Assembly: GCF_040703035.1 (NCBI RefSeq)
Contig: NZ_CP159996.1
Location: forward strand, 3,444,001-3,508,000
DNA from: Terribacillus aidingensis
GTDB lineage: Bacteria; Bacillota; Bacilli; Bacillales; Amphibacillaceae
Reading direction: 5' to 3'
DNA length: 64,000 bases
The notes beneath the pieces were generated by a model. It searched no databases. It was not told the origin of the DNA and saw nothing but the letters and a program-made list of their open reading frames with translations. The stretch's first letter is position 1; each line of letters begins with the position of its first letter. The position numbers and the translations under genes were made by a program. This document shows positions 8,652-17,798 of this stretch, one piece after another.

Positions 8652-8686
8652 AAAAAAAAGCATCATCCTGATGGATGATGCTTTTC
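8652..8686 (-). terminator. Terminator of the rpsF-ssb-rpsR operon
   Basis: Perfect stem AAAAGCATCATCC/GGATGATGCTTTT with a 4-base loop and a long T-run on the minus strand. Confidence 0.9.
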
Positions 8687-8689
8687 TCA

Positions 8690-8920
8690 TTACTCGCTCA
8701 CGTATGGCAATAGAGCCATTTGACGAGAACGTTTGATAGCGATTGTCAATTTACGCTGGTATTTTGCAGAAGTTCCAGTCACACGGCGAGGAAGAATTTT
8801 TCCACGCTCGGAGATGAAACGTCTAAGCAAATCAACGTCTTTGTAATCGATGTAAGTGATGCCATTTGCTGTGAAATAACATACTTTTCTGCGCTTAGCG
8901 CGACCACGACGTGCTGCCAT
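8690..8920 (-). CDS. rpsR: 30S ribosomal protein S18
   Basis: 76-residue bS18, a platform protein of the small subunit that binds as a heterodimer with S6. Diagnostic segments: [30 protein letters not shown] and the RNA-binding [12 protein letters not shown], ending LLPYVSE. Last gene of the rpsF-ssb-rpsR operon, 20 bases after ssb, with GGAGG upstream. Confidence 0.97.
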   Translation of the reverse strand: MAARRGRAKRRKVCYFTANGITYIDYKDVDLLRRFISERGKILPRRVTGTSAKYQRKLTIAIKRSRQMALLPYVSE

Positions 8921-8940
8921 ATCAGATTGCCTCCCTTAAA

Positions 8941-9441
8941 TTAAAATGGTAGATCATCATCGGAAATATCGATCGGTTCACCTTTATCACGGAAAGGATC
9001 TTGGTCGTTATTTCGATTATTGTTATTGTTATTGTTGCTATTGAAATTGTTATTATTGTTGTTGAAGTTCGAGTTCTGATTTTGGTATCCAGAAGAACCT
9101 TGTCCGCCTCCTTGAGAGCCACCTTTGGTCTCGAGGAATTGCACGCTATCCGCAACAATTTCTGTTACATAAACACGATTACCCTCTTGATTATCGAAGC
9201 TTCTCGTTTGGACACGGCCATCTACGCCAACCAGACTTCCTTTGCTCATGAAGTTCGCCAGATTTTCGGCTGGACGTCTCCATACAACACAGTTAATGAA
9301 ATCTGCCTCACGTTCGCCTGACTGATTAGAGAAAGGACGGTTTACTGCTAAGGTAAAGTTGGCAACTGCCACTCCATTTGGTGTGTAACGCAGGTCCGGA
9401 TCCTTGGTTAATCTGCCGACAAGTACGACACGATTTAACAT
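8941..9441 (-). CDS. ssb: Single-stranded DNA-binding protein
   Basis: Essential SSB of replication and repair. The N-terminal OB fold (about 1-110) starts [20 protein letters not shown] disordered linker rich in Asn, Gly and Gln, with long asparagine runs, leads to the acidic tip DISDDDLPF that recruits partner proteins. Length 166 fits SsbA. The Asn codons are mostly AAC/AAT triplets, making a microsatellite-like stretch at 9010-9070 prone to length variation. It sits between rpsF and rpsR, the standard Firmicute operon. Confidence 0.97.
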   Translation of the reverse strand: MLNRVVLVGRLTKDPDLRYTPNGVAVANFTLAVNRPFSNQSGEREADFINCVVWRRPAENLANFMSKGSLVGVDGRVQTRSFDNQEGNRVYVTEIVADSVQFLETKGGSQGGGQGSSGYQNQNSNFNNNNNNFNSNNNNNNNRNNDQDPFRDKGEPIDISDDDLPF

Positions 9442-9453
9442 CAGAACCCCTCC

Positions 9454-9744
9454 TTATTTCTCGTCTAGACGAATAGCCATCTGACGAATAATATCATCAG
9501 AGAACTTCGCTTGACGGTCGAATTCATTAATAGCAGCTTCTTCGCCGTTTAGATTAATGACATAGTAGTAGCCATCACGGTAATCGTTGATTTCGTAAGC
9601 AAGACGTTTCTTGCCTTTCTCGTCAACTTTCACGATTTCCGCACCGTTATCAGTTAGGATTCCGTTGAAACGCTCAACTAGAGCAGTTTTAGCTTCTTCC
9701 TCGATATCTGGGCGGACGATGTACATGATTTCGTATTCTCTCAT
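9454..9744 (-). CDS. rpsF: 30S ribosomal protein S6
   Basis: 96-residue bS6: [17 protein letters not shown] start, [19 protein letters not shown] core. First gene of the operon with ssb and rpsR. The leader carries an S6:S18 binding hairpin, so the S6-S18 complex probably represses its own translation. Confidence 0.97.
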   Translation of the reverse strand: MREYEIMYIVRPDIEEEAKTALVERFNGILTDNGAEIVKVDEKGKKRLAYEINDYRDGYYYVINLNGEEAAINEFDRQAKFSDDIIRQMAIRLDEK

Positions 9745-9763
9745 CCGTTTGCACCTCCTTTTG

Positions 9764-9797
9764 GACTTAACGGCTCTTATCTTTCATAAGAGCAAGG
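9764..9797 (-). promoter_or_regulatory. S6:S18 ribosomal protein leader motif
   Basis: In the mRNA, CTCTTAT pairs with ATAAGAG around a 5-base loop. It is followed directly by an unpaired CCG, and a lower helix (CUUG/UAAG) closes it. The CCG bulge above a short helix is the hallmark of the S6:S18 autoregulatory motif, which mimics their 16S rRNA site. It lies about 20 bases before the rpsF start. Confidence 0.75.
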
Positions 9798-9824
9798 AGT
9801 AATCTTAATTACTCACAATGATGA

Positions 9825-9853
9825 ATTATAGCAAATTATCTGCCGTTAAGCAA
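9825..9853 (-). promoter_or_regulatory. Sigma-A promoter of the rpsF operon
   Basis: TTGCTT, a 17-base spacer and a perfect TATAAT on the minus strand, about 80 bases upstream of rpsF. Confidence 0.8.
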
Positions 9854-9889
9854 GCTGTTTCCACATATTTGCAAGATGAGGATCCGACC

Positions 9890-10990
9890 TTACACGTTGA
9901 AACGGAAATGCATGACATCCCCGTCTTTCACCAAATACTCTTTTCCTTCCAAACGAACTTTCCCACGTTCTTTCGCAACACTCATAGAACCCGCATCAAC
10001 CAGGTCTTCGTAGGAAACTGTTTCCGCACGAATGAATCCTTTTTCAAAGTCACTATGGATGATACCAGCTGCCTGAGGAGCTTTGATACCCATAGGGAAC
10101 GTCCAAGCACGAACTTCTTGTTCACCAGCCGTGAAGTAAGTTGCAAGCCCAAGAAGGCTGTAAGACGCCTTGATCAGCTGATCCAAACCGGACTCCGGAA
10201 TACCTAGCTCTTCGAGGAACATTTCTTTTTCCTCTCCTTCGAGCTCTGCAATTTCCGATTCAATCTTCGCACAGACAACAATCACCTGCGCACCTTCGTT
10301 TGCAGCGAACTCCTGCACTTTTACAAGATTCTGATTGGCAGAAGGATCTGCTACTTCTTCTTCACTCACGTTAGCAGCATACAAGACTGGTTTGCTTGTC
10401 AATAGATGCAAGCCTTTCACAATCTTACTTTGCTCCTCAGTAAATTCCAGCGCTCGTGCTGGCTGTTCGTTCTCTAATCCATCCTTAATTTTGGACAGGA
10501 TCTCTTGTTCTACAACAGCTTCTTTGTCTTTTTGACGTGCAAGTTTTTCCACACGCTGCAGACGTTTGTTGACAGAATCAAGATCCGCAAAGATCAATTC
10601 CAAGTTAATCGTCTCGATATCATCGATAGGATCTACTTTACCGGATACATGCGTAATATTTTCATCATCAAAGCAGCGCACTACGTGAACGATTGCATCC
10701 ACTTGTCTGATGTGTGATAGGAACTGGTTTCCTAGTCCCTCCCCTTTACTTGCACCTTTTACGATACCAGCGATATCGGTGAACTCAAATGCAGTCGGGA
10801 TAGTTTTTTTCGGTTTGACCAGTTCAGTCAATTTATTTAAACGTGAATCAGGGACTTCTACGATGCCGACATTCGGATCGATCGTACAGAACGGATAGTT
10901 TGCAGATTCCGCTCCCGCCTGTGTGATCGCATTGAACAATGTGGATTTACCGACGTTTGGTAATCCGACAATACCTGCTGTTAAAGCCAT
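9890..10990 (-). CDS. ychF: Redox-regulated ATPase YchF (OLA1 type)
   Basis: 366-residue P-loop protein of the Obg family, the same length as B. subtilis YyaF. G1 is GLPNVGKSTLFN and DIAGIVKGASKGEGLG is G3. The usual NKxD is replaced by NVSE (near residue 203), which in this family shifts preference from GTP to ATP. A C-terminal TGS domain (about 283-366) follows a helical region. It associates with ribosomes and stress responses in other bacteria. Start ATG at 10990 gives the family length; an upstream GTG abuts the ribosome binding site. An unusually long leader of about 180 bases precedes it. Confidence 0.95.
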   Translation of the reverse strand: MALTAGIVGLPNVGKSTLFNAITQAGAESANYPFCTIDPNVGIVEVPDSRLNKLTELVKPKKTIPTAFEFTDIAGIVKGASKGEGLGNQFLSHIRQVDAIVHVVRCFDDENITHVSGKVDPIDDIETINLELIFADLDSVNKRLQRVEKLARQKDKEAVVEQEILSKIKDGLENEQPARALEFTEEQSKIVKGLHLLTSKPVLYAANVSEEEVADPSANQNLVKVQEFAANEGAQVIVVCAKIESEIAELEGEEKEMFLEELGIPESGLDQLIKASYSLLGLATYFTAGEQEVRAWTFPMGIKAPQAAGIIHSDFEKGFIRAETVSYEDLVDAGSMSVAKERGKVRLEGKEYLVKDGDVMHFRFNV

Positions 10991-11200
10991 GTAATCTTCC
11001 ACTCCTTAAGTGTCCTGGCCGCTTTTACGTACAGCCGGCCAAAATAGATCTGCTTACTGAACACTCCGCCCAAAGGCAGGGAAGATGGGGCAGTACCGGT
11101 AACTGACTTACGATATATCATGCCAGCTTGCCCTTACTTTGTCCAAGTAAACATACGTACTTCTAGAGTACACTATTCTCTATAAAACAGCAAAATTATG
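10991..11200 (-). promoter_or_regulatory. Long structured leader upstream of ychF
   Basis: A gene-free stretch of 330 bases (10991-11320) lies upstream of ychF. A possible promoter is TTGCTG-17-TACTCT on the minus strand (about 11167-11195). The leader contains TGGCCG/CGGCCA (closest to the gene), TTACTT/AAAGTAA and a longer-range GGGCA/TGCCC pairing. No known riboswitch signature was recognised. Confidence 0.35.
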
Positions 11201-11259
11201 TGTAGATTTCTGCCATTTGGATACGCATTTCTTTCTATAATTGATTTTTGTATATAAAA

Positions 11260-11297
11260 AAAGAAGTCCTTCCGATGACAAGATCGGACAGACTTCT
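11260..11297 (-). terminator. Terminator of the mscS-DUF951 unit
   Basis: On the minus strand AGAAGTC..TCCGAT pairs with ATCGGA..GACTTCT, followed by TTTTTTT. A parS site lies between it and the gene end. Confidence 0.75.
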
Positions 11298-11298
11298 A

Positions 11299-11314
11299 TG
11301 TTTCACGTGAAACG
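11299..11314. promoter_or_regulatory. parS site (one mismatch)
   Basis: TGTTTCACGTGAAACG differs from the Bacillus parS consensus TGTTTCACGTGAAACA only at the last base. ParB (Spo0J), encoded at 14249, should load here and spread. First of three strong sites in the leftward block. Confidence 0.9.
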
Positions 11315-11320
11315 CGTATT

Positions 11321-11527
11321 TTAATTTGTCGGTTCTTCTGCATGCTCCAAAACTTTTTTCATTTTTGTCTCGAATTTTTTTCGAGGAATTAGCACGCTAT
11401 GACCACAGCCTTCACATTTAATCCGGATATCCATTCCCAACCGGATAATCTTCCACCGATTTTCGCCACACGGATGGGCTTTTTTCATTTGTACCACATC
11501 ATTAAGCTGATAGACTTTGTCACTCAC
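11321..11527 (-). CDS. yyzM: DUF951 family protein (YyzM-like)
   Basis: Small basic protein of about 68 residues, conserved at this locus in Bacillus. It begins SDKVYQLNDVVQMKKAHPCG and has a CEGCGHSV motif that with the earlier Cys may bind a metal; the rest is rich in Lys and Arg. Function is unknown, though the fold resembles small nucleic-acid-binding domains. I choose GTG at 11527 because AAGGGGG lies 7 bases before it; ATG at 11533 is too close to the same site. It overlaps the end of mscS by 8 bases, so it is cotranslated with it. Confidence 0.8.
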   Translation of the reverse strand: MSDKVYQLNDVVQMKKAHPCGENRWKIIRLGMDIRIKCEGCGHSVLIPRKKFETKMKKVLEHAEEPTN

Positions 11528-12440
11528 GAGCATTCCCCCTTACTGCACTTTCCTGCATGAGCTCTTCTGCTTCTTGTTTATTATACATGACCAGCCTTGG
11601 AGCTGGAATACTGATATTGCGTTCCAATAGTTTTGTTTTAATACGGTTTCTAGCTTCCCTTGCCACACCAAAATGCTGCATTGGCAAAGTTTCAATGATT
11701 GCCCGCAAAACGATGTGAGACGTTGACAAGGTCTCCACACCTAATAGCTGCGGGGTTGATTGTATCTCAGGATATTCAGCAGGCATTTCCAGCAGCACCT
11801 GCATGATGACCTCTTCTGCTACTTGCAGATTCGCTTCATACGGTACATTGATGTCCAATACTCCCAGACTGTTGTGGACAGAGAAGTTGGTCACTTGTGT
11901 AATATTGCCATTTGGTATGATATGCAGTTCGCCTGTCCAGTTACGAATCTTACATGTCCGCAATCCGATCTCCTCTACATCTCCCCGTACTCCAGCCGTT
12001 TGAATATTATCTCCTACAGAAAATTGGTTTTCGAAGATAATGAAGAAGCCGCTGATAACATCCTTCACTAAGTTTTGTGCTCCGAAACCTATTGCTAAAC
12101 CGGCAACTCCGGCACTTGCAATCAATGCGCCAATGTTTAATCCAAGTTGTGATAACACCATCACAACAGCGGTGAAATACACGACATACGTAATTACATT
12201 TTGGATTAGTTTTTTCAGCGTATTTTCGCGGCGTTCTGATACGAGAGGAGCTTTTAATTTCGCCTTTTCCCTAAAGGAATTATGAAAAGTCCTCTCCACT
12301 ATATTATTGGCTACGCGAGCGACAACCATAGATAATATAATGATCATTACAATCTTTAACACTGCTAATCCAATGGTTGTCCAAAGCTCGGCACTCGTCA
12401 AATAATCGTAAATACTGGTCCATTGCTCCTCTACATTCAT
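11520..12440 (-). CDS. Small-conductance mechanosensitive channel, MscS family
   Basis: 306-residue membrane channel that releases solutes on hypo-osmotic shock. Three N-terminal spans (about 20-40, 80-100, 108-130) end in the pore-lining helix IGALIASAGVAGLAIGFGAQNLVKDVISG, rich in Gly and Ala. The beta domain FQ-SVGDNIQT, GDVEEIGLRTCKIR and IIPNGNITQVTNFS follows, then the alpha/beta C-terminal domain. Overlaps the DUF951 gene and follows the YkvI-type gene by 50 bases. This position beside parAB is seen in other Bacillaceae but not B. subtilis. Confidence 0.9.
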   Translation of the reverse strand: MNVEEQWTSIYDYLTSAELWTTIGLAVLKIVMIIILSMVVARVANNIVERTFHNSFREKAKLKAPLVSERRENTLKKLIQNVITYVVYFTAVVMVLSQLGLNIGALIASAGVAGLAIGFGAQNLVKDVISGFFIIFENQFSVGDNIQTAGVRGDVEEIGLRTCKIRNWTGELHIIPNGNITQVTNFSVHNSLGVLDINVPYEANLQVAEEVIMQVLLEMPAEYPEIQSTPQLLGVETLSTSHIVLRAIIETLPMQHFGVAREARNRIKTKLLERNISIPAPRLVMYNKQEAEELMQESAVRGNARE

Positions 12441-12490
12441 GAAGTACGTATCTCCTCGTCCAGTTGTTTTCTTTATATATTATCAAATTT

Positions 12491-13510
12491 CTATTTCATT
12501 TTGTATCGATTTAGTATTGGGTATATAAGAATGGCGGAGAGGATGTAAAGATTAGCAAAGCCAAAAATCGGGTACATCAAAGCTATCAAGTCTGTAAAAC
12601 CAAGCTGTGTGAGCGGCAGCATAAGCAAAACCAGCACAGCTGCTTGCAGCCAAAGCGGTCCCTTCCATTTTGTTCGAAATCGTGAAACAATACCCAGTAT
12701 TCCCGAGACAGCCGAGGTATAGATAGCAAGCCATAACACAATGCTGATGCCAATAAGTACAATAGAGGGATAGTTTTTCAAAATATAGAACAATGGGATA
12801 TCATAGTGTGGAATTGCATGACTGATATGCATCAAATCATTATTGTATAAGTACGTAAGCGCACCAATGATTAGCCCGCTGCCGATACTCGCAATCCATA
12901 ACTCCCCCTTCCCTTTCATTTGCTTCCCGATTGCACCAATTACAGCTACAACAGGAAGGATATTCAGCGCTGTGAATGGGAATGCCGCTTGCCAATTTGC
13001 CTGTTCACGCCAATCCTGCAGCAGATTGATTTGTTCATGTCTTGTATAGATGATAAGAACAAGAACAAGGCCTCCGACTAGGATAGGAAGGATATAACTA
13101 TTCATCGAAACGACACCCTCTACATTGGATGTGAAAATAAGGACAATCATTAACGCAATGAAGAGAATGCCCAGCCAATTCGGAATCTGATACATCGTTC
13201 CAGTAGCACCGCCAGCAGCAATCATAACAACAGTAACTGTAAAAAGATAGAAAACAATCAACACATCATAAAATGCAGCCAACCTTCTCCCGACAAGCCG
13301 CTCCAGTACCGGAAAGTAATGCGCGCTTCTTTCGGTGAAGCTTATATGCAGAATCACATGACTGCATATCGTAAACAGAACGGTGAAAATGATGATAGCC
13401 AGTCCACTTTCATAGCCAAAAAATTGCCAGATCTCTCTTCCTGAAGCATATCCAGCTCCTATTAATGTTGCCAATATCAAAAACATCCATTTCAGCCCTG
13501 CAGCCCACAT
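12491..13510 (-). CDS. YkvI-family membrane protein
   Basis: 339-residue integral membrane protein with about 10 hydrophobic spans and the N-terminal signature LATLIGAGYASGREIWQFFG, typical of the YkvI family. This family is distantly related to APC/SSS-type transporters; a Gly-rich break in TM1 (GAGYASG) resembles their substrate site. Substrate unknown. ATG at 13510 has GGAGG at 7 bases. In B. subtilis this slot holds yyaD (SpoIIM-like), so the neighbourhood differs. Divergent from yyaC. Confidence 0.8.
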   Translation of the reverse strand: MWAAGLKWMFLILATLIGAGYASGREIWQFFGYESGLAIIIFTVLFTICSHVILHISFTERSAHYFPVLERLVGRRLAAFYDVLIVFYLFTVTVVMIAAGGATGTMYQIPNWLGILFIALMIVLIFTSNVEGVVSMNSYILPILVGGLVLVLIIYTRHEQINLLQDWREQANWQAAFPFTALNILPVVAVIGAIGKQMKGKGELWIASIGSGLIIGALTYLYNNDLMHISHAIPHYDIPLFYILKNYPSIVLIGISIVLWLAIYTSAVSGILGIVSRFRTKWKGPLWLQAAVLVLLMLPLTQLGFTDLIALMYPIFGFANLYILSAILIYPILNRYKMK

Positions 13511-13538
13511 CACAGTCCCTCCAATTTCATATGAACAC

Positions 13539-13568
13539 GTATAGAAAAAGTAGAAAAGCTATATACTA
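13539..13568 (+). promoter_or_regulatory. Forespore (sigma-G/F type) promoter of yyaC
   Basis: GTATA, an 18-base spacer and TATACTA match the forespore consensus GHATR-18-CATNHTA at 11 of 12 positions. About 25 bases before the yyaC start. B. subtilis yyaC is forespore-expressed. Confidence 0.65.
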
Positions 13569-13596
13569 TTACCAATATGTGTATGGAGGATAAGCT

Positions 13597-14190
13597 ATGA
13601 GCCTGAAGAGAATATTTACGAAAAAAAAGGAGTTCCGCTGCGACTATCAAGACCCCCTTCTTATGAGTAAAGCCTATGAAACAATCAGCTCATGGATTCC
13701 TGATGATCGGGAGATAGTCGTCCTTTGCATCGGTACAGATCGTTCAACCGGTGATGCACTAGGACCCATTATTGGTTCATTTCTGACGGAAAAACCATTG
13801 AACAGACTTCAGGTTTACGGGACTCTGGAATCTCCTGTGCATGCTGTCAATCTGGTTGAACGTCTGCAAATGATAGAGGAAAAACATCCAAATGCTTATA
13901 TAATTGCAATTGATGCCTGCTTAGGCAGGACCAGTTCCATCGGTTCTATTATCGTTTCTCCTACACCTCTTCGTCCGGGTGCCGCATTAAAGAAAAATCT
14001 CCCAGCAGTTGGGGATGCCCAAATAACTGGAATTGTTAACGCCAGCGGTGATATGGAGTATTTTGTGTTACAAAATACTCGTTTGCATCTTGTCATGCAG
14101 TTAGCATACAAAATCAGTGCCCTCTTACTTGCTGTCGATCGCAAACAAGTTCCTTTACTGTCACCCGACATAACAGCTGCCGAAAATTGA
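13597..14190 (+). CDS. yyaC: Spore protease YyaC (GPR-related)
   Basis: 197-residue member of the DUF1256/YyaC family, related to the hydrogenase-maturation and GPR germination protease fold. Conserved segments: VVLCIGTDRSTGDALGPIIG near residue 42, VYGTLESPVHAVNL, and AIDACLGRTSSIGSI, with acidic residues (Asp48, Asp53, Asp108 approximately) in the putative active site. It is expressed in the forespore; its substrate is not established. GGAGG precedes the start. It is the only rightward gene in this block, with a parS site just after its stop. Confidence 0.9.
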   Translation: MSLKRIFTKKKEFRCDYQDPLLMSKAYETISSWIPDDREIVVLCIGTDRSTGDALGPIIGSFLTEKPLNRLQVYGTLESPVHAVNLVERLQMIEEKHPNAYIIAIDACLGRTSSIGSIIVSPTPLRPGAALKKNLPAVGDAQITGIVNASGDMEYFVLQNTRLHLVMQLAYKISALLLAVDRKQVPLLSPDITAAEN

Positions 14191-14192
14191 TA

Positions 14193-14208
14193 TGTTTCAC
14201 GTGAAACA
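14193..14208. promoter_or_regulatory. parS site (perfect)
   Basis: TGTTTCACGTGAAACA, a perfect palindrome and exact consensus, 3 bases after yyaC and about 40 bases past the end of parB. Confidence 0.97.
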
Positions 14209-14212
14209 AACA

Positions 14213-14252
14213 AAAAAAGCCAAGAGAAGCGTAAGCTCCAATTGGCTTTTAT
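14213..14252. terminator. Bidirectional terminator between yyaC and parB
   Basis: AAAAGCCAA/TTGGCTTTT outer stem with an inner AGC/GCT pair; A- and T-runs allow use on both strands. Confidence 0.75.
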
Positions 14253-15088
14253 CTATTCAATACATTTAAAATTCTTTCCAAATCTTCATCGGAGAAGAAC
14301 TGAATCTCTATCTTCCCTTTTCGCTTACCACGATGAATTGTTACATCTGTTCCGAATTGATTCCGCAGCTGGGATTCAGTCTGAACAAGAAATATATCCT
14401 TTACAGCTTTCTTTTTCTCTGGTTCTGGAAGATTATTGTTCATCTTGATGATGAGCTGCTCTACTTGCCGGACATTCAGCGATTCGTTGCGTATTTTTTC
14501 AACTAGCGGCTGCAATCTCTTTTTATCCTTTAACCCCAATAGAGCGCGCCCGTGACCCATTGATAATTCACCATGATTGATTAAGTCACTAATCTCGGGG
14601 GGCAGCGTCAATAAACGAACAAGGTTCGCTATATGAGATCGGCTCTTACCTAAGCGTTTAGCTAAAATCTCCTGCGTGATATCCAATTCCTTCATCAAAT
14701 TGGAATACGCTTGTGCTTCTTCAATCGGCGTGAGATCTTCCCTCTGAAGGTTTTCCAGCAAGGCAAGCTCCATCATCTTCTCATCATCCAATGACTTGAT
14801 GATGACAGGTACTTTTTTCAAACCGGCTGCTTTTGCTGCGCGGAATCTTCTTTCTCCCGCTACAATTTCATAGCCTTTTATACTCTTACGGACAATGAGT
14901 GGCTGCAGGATGCCATATTCCTGAATTGATTGCGACAATTCCTCAATTGCATCTGCAGAAAAGACTTTGCGCGGTTGATATGGATTCGCCCGGCATTCCT
15001 TGATTGCAATTTCTTGAATCTGATCTTCTTCTTTCATTTCCAATTCTGGAAAGAAAGCATTAAGACCTTTCCCCAACCCTTTGGCCAT
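14249..15088 (-). CDS. parB: Chromosome partitioning protein ParB/Spo0J
   Basis: 279-residue CTP-dependent DNA clamp that loads at parS, spreads and recruits SMC and the replication-initiation regulator ParA. It starts [13 protein letters not shown] (the N-terminal ParA-stimulating peptide), then NPYQPRKVF and the CTP-binding [28 protein letters not shown], the helix-turn-helix [15 protein letters not shown] and a C-terminal dimerisation domain. Overlaps parA by 29 bases, so the two are coupled. Confidence 0.97.
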   Translation of the reverse strand: MAKGLGKGLNAFFPELEMKEEDQIQEIAIKECRANPYQPRKVFSADAIEELSQSIQEYGILQPLIVRKSIKGYEIVAGERRFRAAKAAGLKKVPVIIKSLDDEKMMELALLENLQREDLTPIEEAQAYSNLMKELDITQEILAKRLGKSRSHIANLVRLLTLPPEISDLINHGELSMGHGRALLGLKDKKRLQPLVEKIRNESLNVRQVEQLIIKMNNNLPEPEKKKAVKDIFLVQTESQLRNQFGTDVTIHRGKRKGKIEIQFFSDEDLERILNVLNR

Positions 15089-15842
15089 GCGCCATCACTT
15101 CCTTTGCTAAGTCTAAATAAACTTCTGCACCACGCGACTTCGGATCGTAAATAATGATTGGCTGACCATAACTAGGTGCTTCCCCCAACCGGACATTTCT
15201 TGGAATGATCGACTGGTACACTTTATCTTGAAAATATTTCTTTACTTCTTCAATAACTTGAATACCAAGATTCGTACGGGCATCCAGCATTGTCAGCAAT
15301 ACTCCTTCAATCATTAGATGCTTATTCAAATGTTTTTGTACAAGGCGAATCGTATTCAATAGCTGACTTAGCCCTTCTAATGCATAATACTCACATTGAA
15401 CTGGGATAAGGACAGTATCTGCCGCTGTCAGCGAATTCAAAGTCAACAATCCTAAAGAAGGCGGACAATCGATGATGACATAATCATAATTGTCTTTCAC
15501 ACTATCAATAGCCTTTTTCAGACGGACTTCCCTTGAGATCGTAGGCACTAGCTCGATCTCGGCTCCTGCAAGCTGAATAGTAGCCGGAATGACATCCAAA
15601 TTATCAACAGCTGTTGATACAAGGACGTTTTCGGCTTCCATATCTTCGACTAGGACGTTATATACACAATTTTCGACATCTGCTTTGTTTACACCAACAC
15701 CGCTTGTAGCATTTCCTTGCGGATCAATGTCTACTAGCAAAACTTTATTTCCTAAAAAAGCCAGGCAAGCACTCAAATTGACGCTAGAGGTTGTTTTCCC
15801 TACTCCGCCCTTTTGATTTGCTATTGCGATTACTTTGCCCAT
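15060..15842 (-). CDS. parA: Chromosome partitioning ATPase ParA/Soj
   Basis: 260-residue deviant Walker ATPase. [23 protein letters not shown] holds the signature [19 protein letters not shown] and [15 protein letters not shown] are Walker A' and B. With ParB it controls segregation and DnaA activity at oriC. Ribosome binding site GAGGTAGGTG upstream. No clear promoter was found, but an AT-rich 145-base gap separates it from noc, whose terminator lies there. Confidence 0.97.
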   Translation of the reverse strand: MGKVIAIANQKGGVGKTTSSVNLSACLAFLGNKVLLVDIDPQGNATSGVGVNKADVENCVYNVLVEDMEAENVLVSTAVDNLDVIPATIQLAGAEIELVPTISREVRLKKAIDSVKDNYDYVIIDCPPSLGLLTLNSLTAADTVLIPVQCEYYALEGLSQLLNTIRLVQKHLNKHLMIEGVLLTMLDARTNLGIQVIEEVKKYFQDKVYQSIIPRNVRLGEAPSYGQPIIIYDPKSRGAEVYLDLAKEVMAHGQRVGERS

Positions 15843-15942
15843 GGTGTCACCTACCTCAAACTCAATACATTTATTCTATCATTTTTTCATAGAAACCGAC
15901 GGATAAATTCAAGATTTTGAAAAGTTAGCTCCCTTTTCCTAT

Positions 15943-15972
15943 ATAAAAACCCATCTTTCAGCAAGATGGGGA
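15943..15972 (-). terminator. Terminator of noc
   Basis: CCCATCTT/AAGATGGG stem with a 5-base loop, followed by TTTTTAT on the minus strand. Confidence 0.8.
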
Positions 15973-15989
15973 TATTATTAGAGCTTTAT

Positions 15990-16841
15990 TCAGGATTTTT
16001 TCGGGATTTTAATCGTAATTTGATAATAATCGTCCTTATCTTCTTCCTCTGTTTCCAAGTTGATACCGGTATCGGAAACCATGGAAAGTGATTGACGGAT
16101 TGTATTCATGGCAATGCGCATATCCTTATTGATACCCTTCAGCTTCGGACGCTTCTTTTTCGGCTGGGCATTTAAAATACGAGCAATGCGTGCTTCTGTC
16201 TCTTTTACATTCAATTCTTTATCTATAATTTCCTGCAAAATCAACTCTTGTTTTTCTGCATCTTTAAGAGCTATGAGCGCACGAGCATGCCGTTCTGTAA
16301 TTTTCTTTGCCAATAACGCTTGTTGTACAGATTCTGGAAGCTTTAACAAGCGCATCTTATTAGCAATGGTAGATTGGCTTTTTCCGAGACGCTGCGCCAG
16401 TGCTTCCTGAGTCAAAGAATGCAGCTCCAATAAACGCTCATATGCAAGAGCTTCTTCGATAACAGTCAACTCTTCACGCTGCAGGTTTTCTATCAGTGCT
16501 ACAGAGGCCGTCTCTGTATCCGACATTTCACGGATGATGGCAGGCACTGTTTCCCATTCTAAGGACTGCACTGCACGCCAGCGACGCTCTCCTGCAATCA
16601 ATTCATAGCTGCCCTCAGAATTTTTCCGTACAACTATTGGCTGGATGATGCCATGTGTGCGGATCGTCTGTGCAAGCTCTTTGATTTTATCCTCTTGGAA
16701 AACAGTTCTTGGTTGGTATTGGTTCGGGACAATATCCTGTACCCGAAGGTTTACTACTTCATCCTGATGCGCATCATTTTCCGTTTCTGCTGAATCCGAT
16801 TTATCACCTAGCCCAAAAATACGGCTGAAAGGGTGTAACAT
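15990..16841 (-). CDS. noc: Nucleoid occlusion protein Noc
   Basis: ParB paralogue of 283 residues that binds its own sites (NBS), attaches DNA to the membrane and blocks FtsZ assembly over the nucleoid. The N terminus [14 protein letters not shown] is the short amphipathic membrane-targeting helix, which distinguishes it from Par[25 protein letters not shown] (CTP binding), [16 protein letters not shown] and the [19 protein letters not shown] follow. Located between parA and rsmG, as in B. subtilis. A perfect parS lies 63 bases upstream of its start. Confidence 0.95.
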   Translation of the reverse strand: MLHPFSRIFGLGDKSDSAETENDAHQDEVVNLRVQDIVPNQYQPRTVFQEDKIKELAQTIRTHGIIQPIVVRKNSEGSYELIAGERRWRAVQSLEWETVPAIIREMSDTETASVALIENLQREELTVIEEALAYERLLELHSLTQEALAQRLGKSQSTIANKMRLLKLPESVQQALLAKKITERHARALIALKDAEKQELILQEIIDKELNVKETEARIARILNAQPKKKRPKLKGINKDMRIAMNTIRQSLSMVSDTGINLETEEEDKDDYYQITIKIPKKS

Positions 16842-16903
16842 CCTCAGACACCACCTTTTTTTACAATCCTAATCTAGCAAGCAGGTACATAAGGAATAGT
16901 AAA

Positions 16904-16919
16904 TGTTTCACGTGAAACA
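16904..16919. promoter_or_regulatory. parS site (perfect)
   Basis: TGTTTCACGTGAAACA, exact consensus, between the noc start and the rsmG terminator. ParB bound here could influence noc transcription. Confidence 0.97.
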
Positions 16920-16923
16920 TGTA

Positions 16924-16965
16924 TAAAAAGGCGCAGCAGTTCTACAGTAGAAGCTGCTGCGCTTA
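16924..16965 (-). terminator. Terminator of the rsmG operon
   Basis: GCGCAGCAG and CTGCTGCGC with an inner TTCTAC/GTAGAA form a long hairpin, followed by TTTTTAT on the minus strand. Confidence 0.85.
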
Positions 16966-17060
16966 CATAAGCCGAGCCAGTTCCTTATCTACTATTTTAT
17001 CATAGATTGGTTGAGAATGGTAAGCTTGTATGGTACTTCATTCACTATTTTTCTTTTGTA

Positions 17061-17777
17061 TTAAACGATCGGCTCGCGGTTTGGAACTCCAGCTTTACGA
17101 GGGTATTTCTTCGGTGTCTTTCGACGTTTGGCGATGATGGCGATATTCCTTTCTCCACCCTCTTCTGGCAAGTCGAAAGTGAAGCTTTCCACCAATTCAC
17201 CGCCCAGCAATTGAATTGCTGGTTCTGCCTCCCGAAGTTCCGTTTCCAAATTAGGTCCTTTCATGGCAATAAAATGACCTTTAGTCCGGCAAAGCGGCAG
17301 ACACAACTCTGACAGTACGGACATCCGAGCTACTGCTCTCGCCGTGACCAAATCATAGGATTCACGGAAGGATTCATTTTTCCCGAAATTCTCTGCTCGG
17401 TCATGATAAAAAGCGACATTGGATAAGCCAAGCTTCGTTGCAAGCTCGTTAAGGAAAGTAATTCTCTTCTTCAAGGAGTCAACAATTGTCACTTTCAGCT
17501 CTGGAAAAACAATTTTCAGCGGGATAGATGGAAACCCAGCTCCTGCTCCAACATCACAAATACTTTCATCTCCTTTAAAATCAAAGAAGAAAGCAGCAGA
17601 AATCGAATCGTAGAAGTGCTTTAAATACACTTCCCCTTTTTCTGTAATTGCTGTTAAGTTCATCTTTTCATTCCACTCCACCAATAGATGGAAATAATCC
17701 TCCAGCTGCTTTAGCTGCTTCTCGGATAATGTGATTCCTTGCTCATCCAATTGTTGTAGAAAATCTGCTTGGTTCAT
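17061..17777 (-). CDS. rsmG: 16S rRNA (guanine527-N7)-methyltransferase
   Basis: 238-residue SAM-dependent enzyme that methylates G527 of 16S rRNA; its loss gives low-level streptomycin resistance. Rossmann motif [15 protein letters not shown], then [16 protein letters not shown], and [16 protein letters not shown]. Downstream of mnmG by 21 bases in the mnmE-mnmG-rsmG order. AAGAGGT precedes the ATG. Confidence 0.96.
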   Translation of the reverse strand: MNQADFLQQLDEQGITLSEKQLKQLEDYFHLLVEWNEKMNLTAITEKGEVYLKHFYDSISAAFFFDFKGDESICDVGAGAGFPSIPLKIVFPELKVTIVDSLKKRITFLNELATKLGLSNVAFYHDRAENFGKNESFRESYDLVTARAVARMSVLSELCLPLCRTKGHFIAMKGPNLETELREAEPAIQLLGGELVESFTFDLPEEGGERNIAIIAKRRKTPKKYPRKAGVPNREPIV

Positions 17778-17798
17778 CCTGTACCTCTTTTCGACAGA

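Noticed and set aside
9010..9070. Trinucleotide repeat resembling a microsatellite or CRISPR-like array
   Set aside because: It encodes the asparagine-rich linker of SSB and has no spacer structure. No CRISPR array was seen anywhere in the window.
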